A stretch of 14,409 bases of DNA from a bacterium (lineage in GTDB: Bacteria; Fidelibacterota; Marinisomatia; Marinisomatales; JAHJCW01), in contig JAHJCW010000114.1 in the NCBI GenBank assembly GCA_018812885.1, forward strand, positions 1 to 14,409, in the 5' to 3' direction. The notes under the pieces were generated by a model. The model saw nothing but the letters and a program-made list of their open reading frames with translations, searched no databases and was not told the DNA's origin. Shown one piece after another: positions 1 to 7,353 of this stretch; the first letter of the stretch is position 1; every line of letters begins with the position of its first letter. The position numbers and the translations under genes were made by a program.

Positions 1-53
1 AATCAATAATATACTATTAGTAAATTATATTTAGTTAATATAAACAATATTTC

Positions 54-67
54 TAGGAGTACTCCTA
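54..67 (+). promoter_or_regulatory. Ribosome binding site inside a perfect palindrome
   Basis: The 14-base stretch TAGGAGTACTCCTA is its own reverse complement. It holds the Shine-Dalgarno core AGGAG (55-59) and its last base is the A of the ATG at 67. In mRNA it could fold into a 5-bp stem with a GTAC loop that hides the ribosome binding site, or a dimeric DNA-binding protein could use it. The palindrome is seen directly; a regulatory role is inference. The 50 bases before it are very AT-rich and I cannot place a promoter with confidence. Confidence 0.45.
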
Positions 68-828
68 TGCACTTACGATATAAAATTCTTTCAGGTTTTA
101 TTATTTTAGCATTAATGCTGACTATTGCGGGTCTATGGTCTATCTATCATTTTCAATTTATTGGTAACCGTGTTAATAAAATGATGAACCGGGAATATAA
201 ATCTATAAACAGTTCAATTAGTATGTTAAACGCACTTGAAAGAGAAGACAGTGCTATATTATTATCCTTATTGGGTAACTTGCACGAAAGCAGTTCGATT
301 CTGCAGGCTGCTGATAGCACATTTATAGTGGGATTAAATCAAGCCAAAAAATCCATTAGTGAAAAAAGCGACAATAATTTAATTCTAGAAATAGAGGATA
401 ATTATAATATCTATAAGAATGAGTGGCACAATTTGGCTAATTCAGAACCGCCAAAAGATTTATTAGAATGGTATTTTATTAATGCCCATTCAAAATTTTT
501 AAATGTTCAGAATTCGGTAGAAAAATTCTTAATTGACAGCGAAAATGAATTGTATTCTATAGCCTCTAATCTTAAGGATTTAGCAAATCGGGCTACTATG
601 CCCGGCATTATTGCCATAATTGCTGCCTTAGCGTTTACAATTATGTTTAGCTACTTTGTTCATTTGTACTTTATATCTCCAATCATTAAAATAATTACGG
701 CAGTTAAACAATATAAGAAATCAGGAACAGCTATCAACGTAAAAGTATTTTCTAAAGATGAAATGGCAGAATTAGCAGAGGGGGTTAATTATTTAAGTAC
801 GCAAATAAAAAATAAGAGCAGTAGGTAA
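67..828 (+). CDS. Membrane sensor with periplasmic helical domain and HAMP, no output domain
   Basis: This 253-residue protein has a first membrane helix at about 8-29, a mostly helical extracytoplasmic region at about 30-177, a second membrane helix at about 178-202 and a HAMP domain at about 203-250 (proline early in helix 1; DEMAELAEGVNYL in helix 2). The layout and the NREYKSINSS...LEREDSAILL stretch resemble the input half of KinB-like histidine kinases or chemoreceptors. No kinase, methyl-accepting, cyclase or other output domain follows: the protein ends right after HAMP. The start is set by AGGAG seven bases upstream. Its TAA overlaps the trkH ATG (TAATG), so the two are probably translationally coupled. 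I infer a sensory or regulatory accessory subunit for the K+ transporter. It could instead be a decayed histidine kinase, but no kinase remnant is visible. Confidence 0.8.
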   Translation: MHLRYKILSGFIILALMLTIAGLWSIYHFQFIGNRVNKMMNREYKSINSSISMLNALEREDSAILLSLLGNLHESSSILQAADSTFIVGLNQAKKSISEKSDNNLILEIEDNYNIYKNEWHNLANSEPPKDLLEWYFINAHSKFLNVQNSVEKFLIDSENELYSIASNLKDLANRATMPGIIAIIAALAFTIMFSYFVHLYFISPIIKIITAVKQYKKSGTAINVKVFSKDEMAELAEGVNYLSTQIKNKSSR

Positions 829-2273
829 TGAGACCTCAAATAATTTTGTGGTATACAGGCCTAATTCTTGTATTGAACTCTGTGTTTTTATTTGTATCCA
901 CTTTAGTGTCTTTAATTTACTTTGACTCAGCTTTATTTCCATTAGCATATAGTACTTTAATTGTTTTTCTATTTGGAATTTTTCCAATCATTTTTGTTAC
1001 CCCAACCGGAGAGATGTCTAATAAAGAAGGCTTGGCGATTTTAATAATTGGCTGGCTGTTATCTTGCCTTTTTGGAACAATTCCGTACGTATTATGGGGC
1101 GGAGAATTCTCATTTACAAATGCTTGGTTTGAGAGTGTATCAGGTTTTACAACAACTGGCTCGTCTATCCTAACTAATGTAGAAGCGCTTCCAAATGGAT
1201 TACTTTTTTGGAGATCCACAACTCACTGGATTGGCGGAATGGGTATAATTGTATTTGTATTAGCAGTTCTTCCAACAATGGGCTTTGCAGGAATGACTTT
1301 ATACCGTTCAGAAGTCTCACATCTCACGATGGGAAAATTAAGTTTTAATACAAGAAAAGCCGCCAAAGTATTAATTACTGTTTATGTTGGACTTACTGCC
1401 GTCGAGGCATTTCTCCTAATTCTTGGAGGAATGAGTATTTTTGATTCCGTTACACATTCATTCGCCACAATTGCTACAGGTGGTTTCTCTGTTAAGAATG
1501 AAAGCATTGCATACTATAATAGTCTGTATTTTGAAATGGTCATCATAGCATTCATGATTGTTTCGGGAGTACACTTTGGCTTACTTTATAAGACAATATC
1601 AAATCGTTTTAGAAATTTAGAGCGAGCAGGAGTGGTAAAATATTATTTAGCAATATTGTTTATAGGAGTTGTTATAACAACAATTTATACTCGATTTTCC
1701 GGTCCGTTCGATAATATTTGGACATCTTTTAGATATGCTACTTTTCAAATAGTTTCAATTGGAACATCAACCGGGTTTGCTACGTCTGATACTAATATGT
1801 GGCCTCCTGTAGCAAAAGTGTTAATAATATTCTTTACTTTTCAATGTGCTTGTGCAGGAAGTACATCGGGTGGTATTAAAGTTGATAGAATGATATTATT
1901 TGGAAAAACCATAGTTAAAAAGACTAGGCAATTACTACATCCACACGCTATAATACCGGTTAATCTCGATGGTAAGGAAATTACTCCCAATGCTCTCGAA
2001 ATGAGCGTTTTATACGTTTCCTTATATATTTTCATAGTTTTTATTTCTACAATTCTCATAACCCTTGCAGGAGTAAATTCTACGGAAGCGTTTACGGGTT
2101 CAGCTGCAGCAATGGGAAATGTTGGTCCTGGTTTAGGTGCAGTAGGCTCGATGGGTAATTATAGTACAATACCATCATTTGGGAAATGGGTTTTATCAGG
2201 TACAATGCTACTTGGTAGATTAGAGATATTTGGATTTATTATATTTCTATCACGAAGTACTTGGAGAAATTAA
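828..2273 (+). CDS. trkH: TrkH family potassium uptake protein
   Basis: TrkH is the K+-translocating inner-membrane subunit of Trk-type uptake systems and normally works with a cytoplasmic nucleotide-binding RCK partner, TrkA. At 481 residues it has the usual family length. The four pore loops with their selectivity-filter segments are visible: TTTGS at 108-112, ATGGF at 216-220, GTSTGF at 312-317 and GNVGPGL at 430-436. The conserved segments GSTSGGIK (344-351) and GRLEIF (463-468) are also present, and the rest is strongly hydrophobic. The start ATG shares one base with the stop of the upstream HAMP protein. No trkA follows; one could lie before the window or elsewhere. The family call is very secure; the partner and ion-coupling details are not visible. 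Confidence 0.97.
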   Translation: MRPQIILWYTGLILVLNSVFLFVSTLVSLIYFDSALFPLAYSTLIVFLFGIFPIIFVTPTGEMSNKEGLAILIIGWLLSCLFGTIPYVLWGGEFSFTNAWFESVSGFTTTGSSILTNVEALPNGLLFWRSTTHWIGGMGIIVFVLAVLPTMGFAGMTLYRSEVSHLTMGKLSFNTRKAAKVLITVYVGLTAVEAFLLILGGMSIFDSVTHSFATIATGGFSVKNESIAYYNSLYFEMVIIAFMIVSGVHFGLLYKTISNRFRNLERAGVVKYYLAILFIGVVITTIYTRFSGPFDNIWTSFRYATFQIVSIGTSTGFATSDTNMWPPVAKVLIIFFTFQCACAGSTSGGIKVDRMILFGKTIVKKTRQLLHPHAIIPVNLDGKEITPNALEMSVLYVSLYIFIVFISTILITLAGVNSTEAFTGSAAAMGNVGPGLGAVGSMGNYSTIPSFGKWVLSGTMLLGRLEIFGFIIFLSRSTWRN

Positions 2274-2283
2274 TTTACCACGC

Positions 2284-2314
2284 TTTCTAGATGAATAAAA
2301 TTTATTCCTAGAAA
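2284..2314 (+). terminator. Hairpin after trkH, possible terminator
   Basis: TTTCTAG (2284-2290) and CTAGAAA (2308-2314) are perfect inverted repeats. Inside them GAATAAA faces an almost complementary TTTATTC, giving a long, slightly bulged stem. It begins ten bases after the trkH stop. There is no clean T-run after it, so it may be a weak terminator or an mRNA 3'-end stabiliser. Confidence 0.45.
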
Positions 2315-2379
2315 CCTTATTAGAGTAGTTCATTTTTAGTAATGATTTATAACAAAATATTACTGTTAATGTCACAGAT

Positions 2380-3018
2380 TTGGTGATTTATCTACTTTCA
2401 TCCTTAGTTCTAATATCAGCAATATTTTGCATTCGTGCTAAATACAACAAATCGCAAAATCAACTATTAATATTTAAACCTTTAACTATTCTTTTAATTA
2501 TTCTAATTGCAATAATATTTCCTGCAATAGAACTAAATTATAAAATATTTATTGTAGCGGGATTGCTTTTTTCACTTCTTGGGGATATTTTTTTAATTTT
2601 TCCAGAACAACATTTTAAAAGAGGTCTTATTGCATTTCTATTTGGACATATTTGCTATATTATAGCTTTTATAGTGTCAACTAAAATCCAATTTACATAT
2701 TGGATATTTTTACCGATTGCGGTTGGAGCTATCATTTATTTACAATATATAATTCCGTATTCCGGCAAAACAAAATTTCCAATTATTATTTATATTGTTA
2801 TAATTACAATTATGGGGTGGTTGGCAATTGAAAGATTAAATAGTGCACCAACATTAAGAACTTTCTTGGCTGCAATTGGGGCAGTATTATTTATGATTTC
2901 AGATGCCGTATTGGCATTGAATAAATTTAAGAAACCATTTTTTAGTGCCGAATTTATAATCTTAACAACCTATTATATTGCGCAATGGTGTTTGGCAGTA
3001 TCTGTGATTGCAGCATAA
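2380..3018 (+). CDS. YhhN/TMEM86 family membrane protein, lysoplasmalogenase-like
   Basis: This protein of about 212 residues is almost entirely hydrophobic with about eight predicted membrane helices. It carries YhhN/TMEM86 family landmarks: SLLGDIFLIF around residue 66, a FGH...Y segment near 89-93, a second acidic helix motif FMISDAVLALNKF near 170-182, and YYIAQW near the C terminus. Characterised members (human TMEM86B and a Legionella homologue) hydrolyse the vinyl-ether bond of lysoplasmalogen; most bacterial members are uncharacterised. The start is uncertain: the frame opens with TTG at 2380 directly followed by GTG at 2383, no in-frame ATG fits, and no convincing Shine-Dalgarno is seen. 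The upstream ATG at 2369 is out of frame and stops at once. The gene sits 106 bases after trkH and 63 bases before the next membrane protein. Confidence 0.8.
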   Translation: MVIYLLSSLVLISAIFCIRAKYNKSQNQLLIFKPLTILLIILIAIIFPAIELNYKIFIVAGLLFSLLGDIFLIFPEQHFKRGLIAFLFGHICYIIAFIVSTKIQFTYWIFLPIAVGAIIYLQYIIPYSGKTKFPIIIYIVIITIMGWLAIERLNSAPTLRTFLAAIGAVLFMISDAVLALNKFKKPFFSAEFIILTTYYIAQWCLAVSVIAA

Positions 3019-3081
3019 TATTTATTGTGTACTCAAATTGGAAAATATTTATAGAATTATACATTAAATAAATGAGATCAA

Positions 3082-3495
3082 TTGAATAAAAACGTTCAGA
3101 CATTGCGGTGGTTACTGCTTGCCGGTAGTATATATTTTTTTCTAGTAGCAATTTTTCATATGATCGGAATTAAAATTCCGCTAATATTTATCTATTACAA
3201 TGTTCCTTCAAATATTTATCAGGATCGGATAATTTCATTCTTAGCTTTTGGATGGTCGGTGTTCTTATTTACTGCTTTTCTTAATCCAATAAAGAACAGA
3301 ATGTTAATTCAAGCTATTTTAATCGCCGGTACAGGTGCAATAATTGGATTGGGAATAATTAATATGTGTACGGATTTTGAATCTTTCTCAAATGCAATAA
3401 ATCCAACTATTTTCCGTTTAGAAACATTAGGATTAGCAGTTTACCTTATATTATTAGCTTTATTCTATAATAAATCAAAAAATCAGCTTAGATAA
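3082..3495 (+). CDS. Hypothetical four-helix membrane protein
   Basis: I do not recognise this 137-residue protein. It has four hydrophobic segments at about 9-30, 48-68, 75-95 and 112-130, short charged loops, and a basic C-terminal tail (YNKSKNQLR), which favours a cytoplasmic C terminus. The most distinctive part is the loop IYYNVPSNIYQDRIISFLAFGWS. The reading frame opens with TTG at 3082; an ATG at 3072 in another frame stops after five codons. The usual ribosome-site signal is weak (GAG at about 3074). It follows the YhhN-like gene by 63 bases and may share its transcript. Codon use matches the neighbours and the hydrophobic pattern is regular, so I believe it is real, without a functional call. 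Confidence 0.65.
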   Translation: MNKNVQTLRWLLLAGSIYFFLVAIFHMIGIKIPLIFIYYNVPSNIYQDRIISFLAFGWSVFLFTAFLNPIKNRMLIQAILIAGTGAIIGLGIINMCTDFESFSNAINPTIFRLETLGLAVYLILLALFYNKSKNQLR

Positions 3496-3587
3496 ATTTT
3501 GAATTTCTATTATTTATGTTTTTATTATTATAAATTGGTATCAACAATAACACTTTCTAATTTTACCTAATCAATGAAGGATAAAAA

Positions 3588-4322
3588 ATGAAATATTTTC
3601 CAATCATTACGAAGTTACTGATATTTGTTTTCGCAATATTTTTTCTATTTGGTTGCTACGCAACAACTCATCGCGGACCCGCGACACTAAAACCGGGACA
3701 ATTCTCAGGAAACATTGGATATTTGCACTTGAAGGGAGCTAATGCCTCTGCTGCTGATAACCCTGCAAAGTTGGTGACAGCCGATGTAAGAGCAGGAATA
3801 CTCAAATTTTGGGATTTGGGATTGATGAGGACCTTTGATTATACAGATTATGAAGGAGCTGATTTTGAAGGAATGGACACTTATTGGTTAGATACGAAAT
3901 TTCAATTATCGAATCTTGATAATAAAGATTATTTACCTCAATTTGCGTTGGGATATGGATTTGGAGATTTAATTGCCGATGATGAAGAAGATACTAAATT
4001 ATTTGTTAATAGTTTATATTTAACAATTGGTGTCCCGACAGAGTTTGTTACTCCTTATTATTCATTTAGATATGAACATGTCTCAGATGAAATAAAATGG
4101 CTCCCAAGTTGGGCGTGGGAAGAAGAATTTAATACACTTCAAAAAGCTCACATTATTGGATTTGAGGTCAATGCAATTGATTTTGTCAAGCCGGTGATTG
4201 AAGTGGGTCGGTTTTATGTTGATGATTTTTCCGAAGGAGCAAATGTATTTACGGCTGGATTAAATTTCTATTTGGATATACCTAAGTTATTGTCGCCCAA
4301 AGAAGTGCCTGTTGCAGAATAA
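3588..4322 (+). CDS. Probable outer-membrane lipoprotein, beta-rich
   Basis: The 244-residue product starts with a lysine-bearing N terminus and a hydrophobic core, and ends its signal at LFGC, placing the lipid-modified cysteine at residue 23. The mature part alternates aromatic and polar residues in short amphipathic strands (for example SGNIGYLHLKG, PYYSFRYEHV, FTAGLNFYLDI), the look of a small beta-barrel or beta-sandwich surface protein. I do not recognise the family. AAGGA upstream at a good distance supports the ATG at 3588. Nine bases separate its stop from the AAMDC-like gene, so it probably heads an operon of lipoprotein and membrane hydrolases. It may act as an outer-membrane carrier, scaffold or substrate-binding component for them, but that is inference from position only. 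Confidence 0.75.
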   Translation: MKYFPIITKLLIFVFAIFFLFGCYATTHRGPATLKPGQFSGNIGYLHLKGANASAADNPAKLVTADVRAGILKFWDLGLMRTFDYTDYEGADFEGMDTYWLDTKFQLSNLDNKDYLPQFALGYGFGDLIADDEEDTKLFVNSLYLTIGVPTEFVTPYYSFRYEHVSDEIKWLPSWAWEEEFNTLQKAHIIGFEVNAIDFVKPVIEVGRFYVDDFSEGANVFTAGLNFYLDIPKLLSPKEVPVAE

Positions 4323-4331
4323 TGCAAATGA

Positions 4332-4700
4332 ATGAATAGCATTTCACCTAAAATTTCAAAATTATCCTGGGGTAAAATAGAAATCGATGGAAAGCGGGTG
4401 TTCAAGGATGTAAAATTATTCCCCGGTGGGTGCAGAAAGTGGGATTGGGGGGAAACTGGTACGAGCCATTCACCAGGAATACAATATTCCGATGTAATAG
4501 AGTTGATTAAAAACGGCGCAAAGGTTATTATTTTATCACGTGGTGTTTTGGGCAGATTAAAGACACAAAAAGGATTGGTTGAAAAATTGGAATCAAACGG
4601 ATTCATTGTATATATTTTAAAAACAAAAGAAGCTGTCGGACTTTATAATGAATTATCTAAATCTGAAGCGGTTGGAGCGTTAATGCATACAACATGTTAA
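4332..4700 (+). CDS. AAMDC / Mth938-like domain protein (DUF498)
   Basis: At 122 residues this is a single Mth938-like domain of PF04430 (DUF498/AAMDC) type. From memory it follows animal AAMDC nearly end to end: SPKISKLSWGKIEIDG at the N terminus, then KDVKLFPGG, the signature WDWGETGTSHSPGI at about 37-50, VIELIKNGAKVIILSRG, and a C terminus LMHTTC like the animal HSTC ending. The family fold is known from structures but no enzymatic activity is firmly assigned; it may bind a small molecule or a protein. There is no signal peptide, so it is cytoplasmic, unlike its neighbours. Start: the ATG at 4332, because the ATG at 4328 hits a stop after two codons. Its last seven bases overlap the next gene (ATGTTAA), indicating coupling. 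Confidence 0.88.
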   Translation: MNSISPKISKLSWGKIEIDGKRVFKDVKLFPGGCRKWDWGETGTSHSPGIQYSDVIELIKNGAKVIILSRGVLGRLKTQKGLVEKLESNGFIVYILKTKEAVGLYNELSKSEAVGALMHTTC

Positions 4701-5323
4701 GATATTTTAAAATCATATTAGGTTTAACTACGGTTTTATTTTTCATCAATAGTTGTGATGATTATTGTGAACAAGTTGAGCAATTATATTATTTTCCTCC
4801 AGTTGAAAGTAATGAATGGACGACAATCACACCAGAAGAACTTGGATGGAATAATTCAAAACTCAATGAAACGATTAATTTTGTTAAAGATCAAAGATCA
4901 GGGGTATTTATAGTTCTATATAAAGGCAAAATGGTAGTTGAGGAATACTGGATGGGTTGGGATGTATATTCCCGTGGCAAAATCGCTTCCATTAATAAGA
5001 GTATAACATCGGTTTTAGTGGGAATAGCGCAAGAACAAGGTAAATTAAATATAGAAGATAAAGTATTTGATTATTTAGGCAGAGGATGGTCAAAGTCTTC
5101 CATGGAAAATGAATCTGAAATTACTATTCGTCATTTACTTACTATGACAAGTGGTTTAGATGACTATTTATCATATACAGACGATGCTGGTACAGCATTT
5201 TATTATAACACTATTGCTTTTAATCAATTATGGCCTGTTTTAGAAAAAGCCACAGATAAATCTATAGATATATACGCAGATGAAGTATTGTTTAAAAAAA
5301 ATTGGGATGACAAAAGCTATTAA
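4694..5323 (+). pseudogene. Serine hydrolase lipoprotein (beta-lactamase/class C type), N-terminal part, frameshifted
   Basis: This frame gives 209 residues. It has a lipoprotein signal ending INSC (Cys21, followed by DD), then the N-terminal half of a penicillin-binding/class C beta-lactamase fold. The SxxK motif is SINK (catalytic Ser99, Lys102) in the usual context KSITSVLVG, followed by IRHLLTMTSGL and a YxN-type motif YYN at 170-172. After VLFKK (residue 202) the homology breaks and the frame stops at 5321-5323. The rest continues in the +1 frame (5280-5735). Removing one A from the A8 run at 5294-5301 restores a 346-residue protein ending at 5735, the expected size for such esterases/peptidases. 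The 7-base overlap with the upstream gene supports the ATG at 4694. The product would act in the periplasm or on the outer membrane; the substrate is unknown. The lesion could be real, a sequencing error or a slippage site. Confidence 0.85.
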
Positions 5324-5735
5324 GTGGTATAAGGGTGGTGATTTACTCCCGAGAGATTTAGCCAGATTTGGTCTTATGATCCTAAGCGAGGCAAATTGGG
5401 AAACTGACAGAATTTTATTAGATAAGAAATATTATCATGATATGTTATCACCATCTCAAACATTTGTTAGATGTTATGGGTATTTATGGTGGTTAAATAA
5501 TAATTGTAACGCAAACAATAATGATGAAGAATTACGATTATTTAATAATGCCCCAATTGATCTTATCGCAGCTCTTGGAGCGGGAGATCAAAAATTGTAT
5601 ATTGTTCCAAGCCGGGATTTAGTTATTATTAGACTAGGATTTTTCCCCGATACACCATATTGGGGAGAGGAATCATTTAATAATAAATTTTGGGCTTTAA
5701 TGAATGAGGTAATTAACAAATATGAAAATTTATAG
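5280..5735 (+). pseudogene. Serine hydrolase, C-terminal part in the shifted frame
   Basis: This is the continuation of the preceding gene, not an independent one. Read from the A-run it gives KKIGMT, the equivalent of the usual LxxLGM segment, then GGDLLPRDLARFGL, which matches the typical GG..S.RDLARFG block of the beta-lactamase/serine hydrolase family, then YGYLWW and, near the end, LGAGDQKLYIVPSRDLVIIRLG, in the place of the third active-site strand (commonly GxGGQ in relatives). If translated alone, the first plausible start would be the ATG at 5307, but no ribosome site precedes it and the product would lack the SxxK nucleophile. Its 3' end overlaps the next lipoprotein gene by 14 bases, so selection for operon packing is still visible. 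Confidence 0.82.
5294..5301 (+). other. A8 run at the frameshift point
   Basis: TTT followed by eight A and TTGGG marks the exact place where serine hydrolase homology switches from one frame to the next. Seven A would keep the frame open across all 347 codons including the stop. Runs of this kind are typical of sequencing length errors, phase-variable indels and transcriptional slippage; the sequence alone does not separate these. Confidence 0.8.
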
Positions 5736-6480
5736 AAATTATCTAGTAATAATTGTTATGATTGTTATAACGGCATGTAAAGAAAATCCTACTGTACAAC
5801 CGTTTGAATTAAATCCGTTACTTATAGAAGAAATGGTAAATAATGTCAGTCTGGATCAAGGAGTTAGAACTGATTCATTCAACTTAAAAGGTGGTATAGT
5901 ATGGAATTATTCAATTTCTGTACCAGAAATTTCTGAAAACGATGCAGTGCCGCTAATTATTGGATTACACTGGTTAGGGGAACATGAAGGAGAACAATAT
6001 CTTCGATGTTTGGCAGATCCCGGTTTTAGAAAATTGAATGCCATTATATTTACCCCAGATGCAGGTGAATACTACTTTTGGGATGAGAATAATTATTCAT
6101 TAATCCTTACTTTAATTGAATATGCAAAAAAATATTGGCCTATTGATTCCAATAAAATTGTTGTAAGCGGATATAGTAATGGTGGTATTGCGTCTTGGTT
6201 TTTTGGGACTAATTATCCTCAAATGTTTTCGGCTGCTATACCAGTGGCTTCAAGTTATGATTATAACAAAAAGTTGAAAATACCGTTTTTTGTAATTCAT
6301 GGTGATAGAGACAATACATTCCCATTATCTGAAATGCAAGATTTGGTTACATCTTTAAAAAATAAAGGATCTGATATCCAATTATTTATTATGGAAGGAT
6401 ATGGTCATGATTCCGGATGTGATTATGATTATTCTCTTACTCAAGCTTCAAATTGGCTATTAAATGAAATATGGAAATAA
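5722..6480 (+). CDS. Alpha/beta-hydrolase lipoprotein (esterase or PHB-depolymerase-like)
   Basis: The 252-residue product has a short signal peptide ending ITAC (lipidated Cys19). The mature part is a compact alpha/beta hydrolase. PLIIGLHWLGE (78-87) fits the first strand and oxyanion region. The nucleophile elbow is GYSNGG with Ser152. HGDRD at 193-197 supplies the acid (probably Asp197) and GYGHD at 226-230 the catalytic histidine (His229). The GYSNGG elbow with a short core suggests the phospholipase/carboxylesterase or LpqC/PHB-depolymerase branch, so the likely reaction is ester hydrolysis outside the cytoplasm. The start overlaps the end of the preceding hydrolase by 14 bases, with GAGG upstream at 5705-5708. 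Six bases separate its stop from the next hydrolase. The exact substrate is not visible. Confidence 0.85.
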   Translation: MKIYRNYLVIIVMIVITACKENPTVQPFELNPLLIEEMVNNVSLDQGVRTDSFNLKGGIVWNYSISVPEISENDAVPLIIGLHWLGEHEGEQYLRCLADPGFRKLNAIIFTPDAGEYYFWDENNYSLILTLIEYAKKYWPIDSNKIVVSGYSNGGIASWFFGTNYPQMFSAAIPVASSYDYNKKLKIPFFVIHGDRDNTFPLSEMQDLVTSLKNKGSDIQLFIMEGYGHDSGCDYDYSLTQASNWLLNEIWK

Positions 6481-6486
6481 AAAAAC

Positions 6487-7353
6487 ATGATATTGACAAT
6501 ATTGCTAATTTTATTATTTATTATAATTGTGAGTACATTATTTATTGGTTCCTATTCCTATAAATTTAAAAAAGTACCAAATAAATATACTCCTATTAAA
6601 TATGGATATGAATTTCAAGAAATTAAAATTCCAACAAAAAATAATAAAAATTTATATGGATGGTGGATTCCTACTGAAAATCCAAAAAATGAAAAGAAAC
6701 CGACAATAATACTCATACATGGATGGTCTCGTAATGTTGATAGAACGATGCCATTCATTAAAAAATTGCATCAGGCAGAATATAATCTATTAGCATTTGA
6801 TTCGCGTTGCCATGGTAAAAGCGATGATGACAAATTTTCATCGATGGTTAAATTTATGGAGGATATTCGTTCAGCAATTAATTTTTCCGAGAAACAACCA
6901 AATACAGATATAAACAGAGTTGGCTTATTAGGACTTTCAATTGGTGGTTCCGCATCGATATATGCCGCTGCTTTAGATAAGAGAATTAAATCTGTTGTTA
7001 CTGTCGGAGCGTTTTCACATCCCAAAAATGTGATGGGATTGGAATTCAAGAAGCGGAAAATCCCAAAATTTCCTATTGTATGGTTTGTGTTCAAATATAT
7101 GGAATTCCGCATTGGAGCTAAGTTTAATGATATTGCACCGTCAAAAAATATCTCTAAATCAAATGCTAATTTCTTTCTGATTCACGGTATTAACGATGAA
7201 ACCGTGCCAATTAAACAAGCCGATGAATTACTTAAATCCGGCAATCTTGATAAAGTAAAATTATGGAAAGTAGAAAGCAAGGGACACTCCGATTGCAACC
7301 ATCATCCCAAGTTTTGGGAGAAGGTATTAGAATTCTATAAAACATCTCTTTAA
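6487..7353 (+). CDS. Membrane-anchored alpha/beta hydrolase
   Basis: This 288-residue protein begins with an uncleaved-looking membrane helix (about 2-24) followed by a lysine-rich stretch, then a complete alpha/beta hydrolase domain: ILIHGWSRN (75-83) for the oxyanion loop, FDSRCHGKSD (104-113, the usual FDxRGHGxS block with Cys for Gly), GLSIGG with nucleophile Ser151, HGINDETVP with Asp237 and KGHSD with His267. The layout resembles the YqkD/FrsA-like family of membrane-associated hydrolases, whose natural substrates are mostly unknown. The basic residues after the helix suggest the catalytic domain may be cytoplasmic, unlike the two lipoprotein hydrolases upstream. It starts six bases after the previous stop without a clear Shine-Dalgarno and ends at the first base block of the perR operator repeat, so it is probably last in the operon. 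Confidence 0.87.
   Translation: MILTILLILLFIIIVSTLFIGSYSYKFKKVPNKYTPIKYGYEFQEIKIPTKNNKNLYGWWIPTENPKNEKKPTIILIHGWSRNVDRTMPFIKKLHQAEYNLLAFDSRCHGKSDDDKFSSMVKFMEDIRSAINFSEKQPNTDINRVGLLGLSIGGSASIYAAALDKRIKSVVTVGAFSHPKNVMGLEFKKRKIPKFPIVWFVFKYMEFRIGAKFNDIAPSKNISKSNANFFLIHGINDETVPIKQADELLKSGNLDKVKLWKVESKGHSDCNHHPKFWEKVLEFYKTSL

Noticed and set aside
917..1219. Minus-strand open frame inside trkH
   Set aside because: It lies opposite a strongly conserved TrkH pore region, has no ribosome site and no recognisable domain; it mirrors coding constraint on the other strand.
3496..3587. Promoter-like TTGAAT and TATTAT/TATAAAT strings before the lipoprotein gene
   Set aside because: A promoter is expected here, but the DNA is so AT-rich that such matches occur by chance; spacing and phylum-specific consensus cannot be confirmed by eye.
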